A stretch of 64,000 bases of DNA from Planctomycetaceae bacterium. GTDB taxonomy: Bacteria; Planctomycetota; Planctomycetia; Planctomycetales; Planctomycetaceae. Numbering within the stretch: the stretch's first letter is position 1; each line of letters opens with the position of its first letter. A program made the translations under genes and the position numbers. Positions 25,775 to 32,767 of this stretch are shown here, piece by piece. Location: contig PBMZ01000102.1 in NCBI GenBank assembly GCA_002722955.1, positions 62,001 through 126,000 on the forward strand. Reading direction: 5' to 3'. Under the pieces are notes generated by a model that was not told the origin of the DNA, did not search any database, and saw only the letters and a program-made list of their open reading frames with translations.

Positions 25775-26530
25775 ATGAAAACTGAATCCGTTCAACAAGA
25801 CTACGCCAGTGCGATAAGAGCTTGGGCACATGGAATGGCAACGGCAAAGGTATCGGCCGTGGAATCCAGTCTGGCTCTTGGCGATTCGATGGATCGAGTC
25901 AAGATGTTCGTCGAGGGAAACTATGAGAAACGAATCGACAAACTGCTTCGGCAAGCCGAGTTGCTGGAAGACGTCGTCGATGATCTCGAGGATCGTGTCA
26001 TCTCCTTTATGAAGGAAGTGCCTTTGGGGGCTTACGACACGGGGTGTAGTGATGGCGACCGCTTTCTGGGTTGGTTGCAGGATGTTGGCCAGTTGACTCT
26101 TGAACAAGAGGATCACGTCGAATGTCAGCGAGCTCGACTAAAATTGGAAGATGTCGCGCGAGCAAACCGCGTCGGTCATGTTTGGTTTCAGGACCTTTGG
26201 AGTCTGACAGAAACAGCACTCGACGAATTCGACGTCGATTCGCACGATCGAATTCACCTAAACCCGATTCACGTTGAGACTCGATTCGAAACGACATCGT
26301 TACTTGACGACGATGACGAAGCACCGACGGACGTCGTTGTCTATGCGTGTGAAAACAACATGCGCACGGCAGTCCTCGAACCGATCGCGCAGCGCGTTTG
26401 CGATGTGCTCCGTCAGGATGGTCCGAAATCAATTGACGATTTGAAGGACAAGCTCTTGGAATTCGACAAGGACGAGATATTTGAAGTCTGCCGTGATTCC
26501 GTCGAGATGGGTTTGATGGCACTGGGCTGA
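25775..26530 (+). CDS. Unknown partner protein of the MNIO cluster
   Basis: A 251-aa soluble acidic protein that I do not recognise. No signal peptide or membrane helix is visible. The N-terminal half is helical with coiled-coil character (YEKRIDKLLRQAELLEDVVD). The middle has Cys in CSDGDRFLGWLQDV and HVECQRARL. The C-terminal 60 residues (VLEPIAQRVCDVLRQDGPKS, then IDDLKDKLLEF) look like a winged-helix unit. MNIO enzymes usually need a partner that binds the precursor leader (DUF2063 or similar, with a winged-helix recognition element). This gene lies 20 nt after the MNIO gene and 19 nt before the transporter gene, so that role is the best guess. It is not supported by a named family. Confidence 0.55.
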   Translation: MKTESVQQDYASAIRAWAHGMATAKVSAVESSLALGDSMDRVKMFVEGNYEKRIDKLLRQAELLEDVVDDLEDRVISFMKEVPLGAYDTGCSDGDRFLGWLQDVGQLTLEQEDHVECQRARLKLEDVARANRVGHVWFQDLWSLTETALDEFDVDSHDRIHLNPIHVETRFETTSLLDDDDEAPTDVVVYACENNMRTAVLEPIAQRVCDVLRQDGPKSIDDLKDKLLEFDKDEIFEVCRDSVEMGLMALG

Positions 26531-26549
26531 GAAATACAACGGTAAATCA

Positions 26550-27467
26550 ATGTCTACAACAAACACAGCCGCGCCCACATGGGATCAATCCCTGTTCGAG
26601 AAATGCGAATTCGATGTTGCGAACGGTGTCGGAGCCAATCAGCTTTGGACACTGTTCCGGCAGCATCGTGGTCGTTTGACTTTGACCTACACGCTGTTCA
26701 ACATCGAGAACCTGCTCCGGCTAGCGCAGCCATTCGTGTTAGGCTTGGCGATCAATGACCTGCTGAATGGGACATACTTCGGACTTGGTCTTTTCATCGT
26801 CCAGCACATTGCCCACTTGACGATTAGCTCGTGTCGCCAAATGTACGACACTCGTGTTTACAGCCAGATGTATACCTCAATGGCAACCAACGTGATCGTC
26901 GAACAGCGAAGTCGCGACGTGAACGTTTCAGCGGTCGCCGCCAGATCGGCACTTTCCAGGCAGTTCATCGAGTTCTTTGAGCGATCCGTGCCGCTCACGA
27001 TTCGATCTGCCTATTCGATTGTCGGCGCGTTGATCATGCTGACGATTTACGACCCGATGTTGCTGCCGCTGTGTCTTGTGTTGTTGATTCCCGCCGCATT
27101 GATCAATCGAGTTTACGCAAGGCAAGTGTTTCGCTTGAGCGGCGGTCTACACGACACGCTGGAAAACGAAGTTGATGTGATCGAGCCCGGCAGCCGGTCT
27201 CAAGTTCGCGAGCACTTCGCAACCGCCGCAGGATGGCGGATCAAGCTATCGGACACCGAGGCGATCAACTTCTGTTTGATGGAATTGTTCGTGCTCTCGG
27301 TGATGGTTGCCGCGCTGTTGAGAATCTGTGATCCAGCGACAGTCACAGCGGGAGCGATCTTCGCGGTGTTTCGTTACGCGTTGATGTTGATCATGGGATT
27401 GGATGCCGTACCAAGGCTGGTCCAACAAATCAGTCAACTACGTGAACTCAAACGCCGGCTGGCTTAA
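26550..27467 (+). CDS. ABC transporter six-transmembrane protein without ATPase domain
   Basis: A 305-aa membrane protein resembling the transmembrane half of ABC exporters (WTLFRQHRGRLTLTYTLFNI, LRLAQPFVLGLAINDLL, YTSMATNVIVEQRSRDVNVS, SAYSIVGALIMLTIYDPMLL, LMELFVLSVMVAALL). It ends after the sixth helix (ALMLIMGLDAVPRLVQQIS). No Walker A, signature or Walker B motif exists, so an ATPase would have to come from elsewhere. Last gene of the MNIO cluster, and probably the export component. Its stop codon shares the TTAA palindrome with the convergent FhcC gene (4-nt overlap). Confidence 0.7.
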   Translation: MSTTNTAAPTWDQSLFEKCEFDVANGVGANQLWTLFRQHRGRLTLTYTLFNIENLLRLAQPFVLGLAINDLLNGTYFGLGLFIVQHIAHLTISSCRQMYDTRVYSQMYTSMATNVIVEQRSRDVNVSAVAARSALSRQFIEFFERSVPLTIRSAYSIVGALIMLTIYDPMLLPLCLVLLIPAALINRVYARQVFRLSGGLHDTLENEVDVIEPGSRSQVREHFATAAGWRIKLSDTEAINFCLMELFVLSVMVAALLRICDPATVTAGAIFAVFRYALMLIMGLDAVPRLVQQISQLRELKRRLA

Positions 27468-28291
27468 ACGGCCGCGCGGACGAGAATTTCGCCCTTACCC
27501 AGTTCCAAGAAGTCACCGCAGTAGCGATCGAATTCGGCGTCAAGGACTCCGTCAGGAACAGGGAAGCCCATCGCTTTCAGCTCGAGCAAATAGAACCGCA
27601 AGAAAGTCGGTTGAAAGCGGCTCGCGCTGCGAAAGGTTGGCAGGACGCTGGGCGCGTTCTCTGTATCGAAGAGAACGATCGTGCCGCGTTTCATTCCGGG
27701 GCCAGGTCGAATGCCGGGCTCTCCAAACAATAGGATCGTGCCGGCGATCATGTTGACTCCTGGAGTGTCGCCGGATCGGCCACCGACGGCGATGAGTCCG
27801 CGCCGCATGCAATTTCCGATTTCGTTGCCGGCGTTGCCGTTGACTAAGATCTCGCCGCCGGTCATCCCTCGGTAGCCGCCGCGATAGACCGAGCCGATCA
27901 AGTGGCCGGCGTTGCCTTGAACGTGAATGCGCCCACCGTGCAACTCGGCACCAACCCAATCTCCCGCGTTGCCAGTGACGACAATTTCGCCGCCGGTCAT
28001 CTCTGCACCCAGGTGCATTCCGGCATCGCCTTCGACTCGGATGCTGCCCTTTGACAGCTTGCAGCCGATCAACTTGACCCGTGAGCAGTCGCCTTCCCAG
28101 ACGATTTGCTGGTCGTCGGCTGCCGAGCCGGATACGTCGAACAATTCGCCCAATTCCGGTTGCAGGTTGCCTTGTTGAACCAAGGTCGATTTGACTTCGT
28201 CGGCCGTTTGCGTGACGACGTTCTCTAAGCGAATCGAATCAACCTCGACGGGAATCGTGAAATCTGCGCGTTTTCTAATCGTGAGTGGCAT
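27464..28291 (-). CDS. fhcC: Formylmethanofuran dehydrogenase subunit C-like protein
   Basis: A 275-aa protein with the right-handed beta-helix of FmdC/FwdC, related to the C-terminal domain of glutamate synthase. Repeats include GSIRVEGDAGMHLGAEMTGG, EIVVTGNAGDWVGAELHGGR, IHVQGNAGHLIGSVYRGGYR and GEILVNGNAGNEIGNCMRRG. It belongs to the Fhc complex, which converts formyl-H4MPT to formate in the methanopterin-linked C1 oxidation pathway found in many planctomycetes. The other fhc subunits are not in the window, so the gene is solitary here. It is transcribed toward the RiPP-like cluster and its stop overlaps that of the ABC protein. Confidence 0.8.
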   Translation of the reverse strand: MPLTIRKRADFTIPVEVDSIRLENVVTQTADEVKSTLVQQGNLQPELGELFDVSGSAADDQQIVWEGDCSRVKLIGCKLSKGSIRVEGDAGMHLGAEMTGGEIVVTGNAGDWVGAELHGGRIHVQGNAGHLIGSVYRGGYRGMTGGEILVNGNAGNEIGNCMRRGLIAVGGRSGDTPGVNMIAGTILLFGEPGIRPGPGMKRGTIVLFDTENAPSVLPTFRSASRFQPTFLRFYLLELKAMGFPVPDGVLDAEFDRYCGDFLELGKGEILVRAAV

Positions 28292-28363
28292 AGATCTGTT
28301 TTAGTCGGGCAAGGGGAGAACATCAACCCGTCAGCGTTTTGGCAAGATGAAACAGCGTGGCAA

Positions 28364-28396
28364 AGAAGCCCGGCTTTTTCAAAAATCCGGGCTTCT
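28364..28396. repeat. Intergenic hairpin, AGAAGCCCGG type
   Basis: AGAAGCCCGG (28364-28373) and CCGGGCTTCT (28387-28396), with a TTTTT/AAAAA inner part, form a long hairpin in the divergent gap between fhcC and the GAF-HlyD gene. A related core occurs at 40681-40713. Confidence 0.7.
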
Positions 28397-28457
28397 AACA
28401 GCCAAACCACGGCCAAGAGTGATTGAGCAACTTTCGCGAGCCCGATAAAATCTCGGC

Positions 28458-30449
28458 ATGGCATCTGAAGTTCAACAAGTGTCCGAACAAGCGATCGACG
28501 AAATCGAAGAGCTATTGCGCGAGTTGGCGGTTTTGGCTCAGTCGGATGTGTCGTCGAATCACTTTCATGGGGATTTGTTGTCTCGGACGGTTCAATCATT
28601 GGCGGCGTTGGCAGGGGCGATTTGGCTGATCGATGGCGACAGTGGTGACGTGCTGATCGAGACGGAACAGAACTTATCCGCCGTGCTCGACTCAGAGGCG
28701 CAATCAGCACAGCACCAGCAACTGCTGATGTGGAGCACTCAACAGAGCGAGCCCAGGGCGATTCTGCCGCAATCCAATTCGCCAGTTACGAATCCCACCG
28801 ACTGTTTACTCCTGCTGGCTCCGATCACCGTCGACGATCGGACAGTTGGAGTGATCGAGGTTTTCCAACGCAGCGAAGCATCGCCGGCAGCTCAAGCGGG
28901 CTTTTTACGATTCTTGACGGCGATTAGCGAGCTGGCTTCGGACTATCAACGACACGATCAATTGCGCAGCTTCAAAGATCGCGCCGAATCGTGGGGGCAG
29001 TTCGAGCAGTTCTCGGAACAGATCCATCAGGACTTGGACTTGGATGGAACGGCCTTTCGAGTAGCCAACGATGGACGCGTGCTGGTTGATTGCGAACGTC
29101 TTTCCGTCGGTCTGATTCACGCGGGGCGCCGTGCCAAGATCCTGGCCGTAAGCGGGCTCGACATTGTTGATCGGCGATCGAATAGTGTGCGGCGATTGGA
29201 ACAATTGATAAAGCAAGTTATTCGCGGCGGCGAGCCGCTGTGGTACTTCGATCAAGCCGCTGAACTCGCACCGCAAATCCAAAAGCCGCTCGACGCGTAC
29301 TTAGATGAATCCAAGGCGCGGCTGCTGGCCGTGTTGCCGCTTTATCGAACGTCTCGAAATACCGGTTCGAAAGAAGCCTTCGCCGCGATCGTGATCGAAC
29401 GTTTCGAAAGAGTCCAAGCCGACGACTTGTTCCGGCAGCGAGCCGAATCCGTGCGACGGCAAAGTGAATTGGCGCTGGCCAACGCCGTTCAATACAGCTC
29501 GCTACCGATGCTGTGGCTTGTGAATCTGTTGGCTCGACTGAAGTGGTACACACGCTTAAGGCAGTTACCGCGGACTCTGTTCGTGCTGGCAGTCATCAGT
29601 GCGATCATCTGGGCCGCGGTGTTTGTGAAGACTGACTTCGTGATTGAAGGCTACGGTGAACTGCAACCAGAAATCCAGCGAGAGATCTTTGCTCCGCATG
29701 ATGGCATTGTGAGTGAGCTGCCGGCAGTGCACTCGTTGGATGTCAGCCAAAACGAGACGCTCATTCAACTGACGAATGCCGACTTGGCCGTCGAATACAC
29801 GCGCGTGCTCGGCGAGATTGACGTGGTCGATCAACGTACAACTTCGATCAACACCGAGTTGCTTGGGCTACGGCAACGAAATGACCCAATGAGTGCGCAG
29901 CGAGAATCTCAACTGATCGCCGAGCAGCGCGAATTGGACAAAAAACTGGTGAGCTTGAAGAAACAACGCGATTTGATCGATGAGCAGCGTGGGCAATTGG
30001 AGTTGAAGAGTCCGATTGATGGGCGTGTTTTGACTTGGAAAGTTGCTCAACGTTTGGCGAATCGACCGGTTTCGCGCGGTGTCTCGCTGTTGAAGATCGC
30101 CAAATTGGATGGAAACTGGCTATTAGAGATTCGAGTTGCCGATGAGGATATTGGGCACGTAATGAATGCCCGCAAGGCCATCAAACCCGATCTGGATGTT
30201 TCGTTCGTCTCGGCAACAAATCCAGGGGTGACACACTACGGCACAATCTTGAAGGTGGCCAACTCGACTCAACTTGACGATTCCTTGGGGCCGTCCGTTC
30301 TTGTGACCGTCAAAATCGATCCAACCAAAATCAAACACCTGCGTCCCGGTGCTTCCGTAATCCCCAAAATCCATTGTGGTCAGGAGGCGATCGGTTATGT
30401 TTGGCTTCGGGAGTTGATCGAAGCGGTGCAGAAGCGAATACTATTCTAA
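28458..30449 (+). CDS. GAF domain-HlyD fusion protein
   Basis: A 663-aa protein. Residues about 10-170 look like a cytoplasmic GAF domain (LLSRTVQSLAALAGAIWLID, LLAPITVDDRTVGVIEVFQR). A helical middle region contains a second GAF-like stretch. A single membrane helix at about 370-390 (TLFVLAVISAIIWAAVFV) leads into a periplasmic HlyD-type adaptor with a biotinyl-lipoyl-like half-motif (APHDGIVSELPAVHSLDVSQ), an alpha-helical hairpin (about 440-515) and LKSPIDGRVLTWKV, the second half. HlyD adaptors bridge inner-membrane transporters and the outer membrane. A second adaptor gene follows 44 nt later, and the transporter itself is not in the window. Confidence 0.75.
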   Translation: MASEVQQVSEQAIDEIEELLRELAVLAQSDVSSNHFHGDLLSRTVQSLAALAGAIWLIDGDSGDVLIETEQNLSAVLDSEAQSAQHQQLLMWSTQQSEPRAILPQSNSPVTNPTDCLLLLAPITVDDRTVGVIEVFQRSEASPAAQAGFLRFLTAISELASDYQRHDQLRSFKDRAESWGQFEQFSEQIHQDLDLDGTAFRVANDGRVLVDCERLSVGLIHAGRRAKILAVSGLDIVDRRSNSVRRLEQLIKQVIRGGEPLWYFDQAAELAPQIQKPLDAYLDESKARLLAVLPLYRTSRNTGSKEAFAAIVIERFERVQADDLFRQRAESVRRQSELALANAVQYSSLPMLWLVNLLARLKWYTRLRQLPRTLFVLAVISAIIWAAVFVKTDFVIEGYGELQPEIQREIFAPHDGIVSELPAVHSLDVSQNETLIQLTNADLAVEYTRVLGEIDVVDQRTTSINTELLGLRQRNDPMSAQRESQLIAEQRELDKKLVSLKKQRDLIDEQRGQLELKSPIDGRVLTWKVAQRLANRPVSRGVSLLKIAKLDGNWLLEIRVADEDIGHVMNARKAIKPDLDVSFVSATNPGVTHYGTILKVANSTQLDDSLGPSVLVTVKIDPTKIKHLRPGASVIPKIHCGQEAIGYVWLRELIEAVQKRILF

Positions 30450-30493
30450 TAATCGATTCGCCCGTTACACGTCCTACGACGCAGGCTTGAACC

Positions 30494-31405
30494 ATGTCTC
30501 TGACTGCCTTACTTCTTGCGGCCGCGCTGAACCAGCAGCCTTTAGACTCGAACGAAATCCCAGTCGAAAAGGCGTTGCTGACGATCATCGACGCCGTCAC
30601 TGTCGCGCCGACGGAGTCGGGAAAGCTGACGAAGGTCAGCGTCTCCGAAGGTGACATCGTCCGCAAGGGCACTTTGCTTGGGCAGCTTGACGATGAGATC
30701 GAGCGTTTAGAGTTGCAACGAGCCGCGACGGATCTGGACATCGCTAAAGAGCAAGCGGAAAACGATGTGCAAATCCGGTATGCGCGCAAGGCGTCGCAAG
30801 TTGCCGACGTCGAGTTGGAGCGGGCCAAGGAATCCAACGATCGAGTCAACAACGCGGTGACTCAAACCGAACTGGACAGTCTGCGATTGCTGTCGGAAAA
30901 GGCGAAATTGGAAATTGAGCAAGCGGAATTCGAACAACGCACTGCCAAGCTGGGCCTCAAGTTAAAAGCCAACGCTCTTGATGCCGCTCGTGTCAAAGTC
31001 GCTCGCCGAAAGATCACGTCGCCAATCGCCGGAGTGGTCGTCGAAATCAACCACCGGGCGGGTGAAGCTGTGGATACTCAGTCCAACGCATTTCGAATTC
31101 TCAACACGTCAAAGTTGCGGGCCGAGTTTCGCTTGCGAGCTTCCATGGCCAGCTTCAGTCTGAAAGGGCGTCCGGTCAAGCTGCTGACTCGCATCGCGGG
31201 AAACAAGGAGACCGAGTTCCGCGGTCGAGTTGTGTTCGTCAGCCCGGAAATCAACGCGTTGAATGGCATGGTTCGTGTCTGGGCGGAAATCGATAATCCC
31301 GATGGCTTGCTGAGGCCAGGAATTGAAGTGCCAATCACCATCATGCCCGACGGTGAAGCGACCGCTCAAAGGCCGAATTCCAAAAAAGAGGAATCCGCAC
31401 GCTAA
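30494..31405 (+). CDS. HlyD-family periplasmic adaptor
   Basis: A 303-aa membrane-fusion protein. A short hydrophobic N-terminus (LTALLLAAALNQQ) is followed by the barrel-sandwich half-motif (VAPTESGKLTKVSVSEGDIV, then RKGTLLGQLDD), a long helical hairpin rich in Glu/Arg/Ala (about residues 70-165), the second half-motif KITSPIAGVVVEINHRAGEA, and a beta-barrel region (LRAEFRLRAS, VKLLTRIAGN, RVVFVSPEINALNGMVRVWA). Such adaptors work with RND, ABC or MFS exporters. It follows the GAF-HlyD gene by 44 nt, and the two probably form one complex. Confidence 0.8.
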   Translation: MSLTALLLAAALNQQPLDSNEIPVEKALLTIIDAVTVAPTESGKLTKVSVSEGDIVRKGTLLGQLDDEIERLELQRAATDLDIAKEQAENDVQIRYARKASQVADVELERAKESNDRVNNAVTQTELDSLRLLSEKAKLEIEQAEFEQRTAKLGLKLKANALDAARVKVARRKITSPIAGVVVEINHRAGEAVDTQSNAFRILNTSKLRAEFRLRASMASFSLKGRPVKLLTRIAGNKETEFRGRVVFVSPEINALNGMVRVWAEIDNPDGLLRPGIEVPITIMPDGEATAQRPNSKKEESAR

Positions 31406-31499
31406 GAAATTCATCTGGACTGCGAAGTGTTAGTGGGAGCAGCAATTCTCTTACAATGAAGGTCCAGTGATGTTTGCAGTTGATTCGAGGGAACCGGCG

Positions 31500-32009
31500 A
31501 TGGCTACCAAACGTTGTCCGCTTTGTGCTGAGGAAATCCAGGAAGAAGCGATCAAGTGTCGTTTTTGTCAATCTGTACTGGATGGTAACGACGATGGTGG
31601 ACGCAGCCCTCAACCGGAACCGCAACGGCAGACACAGGGGCAATCCCCGAACTTCAACTATTCGCCTTCACGGCGATTTCTGCGCAGCAACAGAGATCAG
31701 ATGTTGTTTGGAGTTTGCGGTGGCTTGGCTGAGCATTTCAATCTCGACGCGTTACTCGTACGAATTCTTATGGTGGCCGCCGCGGTCGGTTCAGCCGGAA
31801 CTGTTGCTTTGATCTACTTAGTCCTCGGGCTAGTAGTACCGGCAGCGGACGATTGCTCTGTTGCCGAATCCTTGCTGATTGTTGATGGGTGGGCTCTTTG
31901 GGGCGATCGAAACGCAAACACAACTTGCTGGGCAATCACCAGAAGTGTTGGATCTGGGGCCGTCATGCCGTCGTCGAGACCGTCAATGCCGCGCGTTGGC
32001 CGATTCTAG
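31500..32009 (+). CDS. Zinc-ribbon and PspC-domain protein
   Basis: A 169-aa protein. ATG at 31500 (MATKRCPLCAEEI) is chosen since a zinc ribbon opens there, with two CxxC pairs (CPLC and CRFC). A Pro/Gln-rich linker follows, then a PspC domain (RSNRDQMLFGVCGGLAEHFN, LLVRILMVAAAVGSAGTVAL, IYLVLGLVVPAA) with one membrane segment. PspC proteins are linked to envelope stress. After VVPAA the last 50 residues read as unrelated coding, and they overlap the following rRNA methyltransferase gene by 121 nt in another frame. The natural stop may have been lost through an indel near 31840. Confidence 0.75.
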   Translation: MATKRCPLCAEEIQEEAIKCRFCQSVLDGNDDGGRSPQPEPQRQTQGQSPNFNYSPSRRFLRSNRDQMLFGVCGGLAEHFNLDALLVRILMVAAAVGSAGTVALIYLVLGLVVPAADDCSVAESLLIVDGWALWGDRNANTTCWAITRSVGSGAVMPSSRPSMPRVGRF

Positions 32010-32659
32010 AATTGCGAGTCTCTGAGAGCCTGGACGAGACCGAGCAACTTGCCATGAGTTCGTCTGCGGAATCGCAAGGAATTCCGTTCAAGGTTGAACC
32101 GAGTCACTCTCTGACCAAACTCTGCGGCACTTCCGAGCACCAAGGTTACGCCGCCAAGATGACGGAGTTTCCCTACAGCGGCATCAGCGAAGTTTTTGCC
32201 GCAAATGGTGGGAGCCAGCGGTTGGCGATCTTGGATGGCATCCAGGACCCTTACAATTTCGGCTCGATGATTCGTTCGGCTTGCGTGTTAGGTCTCGACG
32301 GAATGATCGTCGCGGACACAAATCAATGTGCGGTGACAAGTTTTGTGGCTCGCACTTCTGCCGGTGCCGTTAATCATTTGCCGATCGCTCAAGTTGACGA
32401 TTGGTCAGACTTCACCCGACGCGCTAAGGACGCGAGCTTCCGGATTTATGGAACGAGTCCCACGGACGGCGAACCGATTGGCTCAGGCACATTCGCTGAG
32501 AAATCCGCTGTCGTCATCGGCAACGAGGCTCGCGGCATTGGTGACGAGCTTCTGCAGCATTGCGATCAATTGCTGAGCATTCCGCAAAAAGGTCAGCTCG
32601 ATTCTTTGAACGCGTCGATCTCCGCGGCCATCCTGTTTTATGAAATGTCTCGTTCTTAA
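31889..32659 (+). CDS. rlmB: TrmH-family (RlmB-type) RNA 2'-O-methyltransferase
   Basis: A 256-aa SPOUT methyltransferase, similar in length to RlmB, which methylates the 2'-OH of a guanosine in 23S rRNA. An N-terminal substrate-binding domain opens with CWIWGRHAVVETVNAARWPI. The knotted catalytic domain carries the three family motifs: DPYNFGSMIRSACVLGLDGM, AVVIGNEARGIGDEL and IPQKGQLDSLNASISAAILF. The start is GTG at 31889, inside the end of the pspC ORF. The first 19 residues (to HQKCWIWG) still look family-like, so this start is plausible. The exact target could be tRNA or 23S rRNA. Confidence 0.8.
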   Translation: MGSLGRSKRKHNLLGNHQKCWIWGRHAVVETVNAARWPILELRVSESLDETEQLAMSSSAESQGIPFKVEPSHSLTKLCGTSEHQGYAAKMTEFPYSGISEVFAANGGSQRLAILDGIQDPYNFGSMIRSACVLGLDGMIVADTNQCAVTSFVARTSAGAVNHLPIAQVDDWSDFTRRAKDASFRIYGTSPTDGEPIGSGTFAEKSAVVIGNEARGIGDELLQHCDQLLSIPQKGQLDSLNASISAAILFYEMSRS

Positions 32660-32767
32660 GTTTGACCATCGACGATCTGTTCCGTAGCTTGGGTTCTAAC
32701 ACAAGGGTCAGGTCTCCGTGGCTGGGGCTTCCAGCCGTAGCCATTGCTCGAATCATGGAACTCAGCG

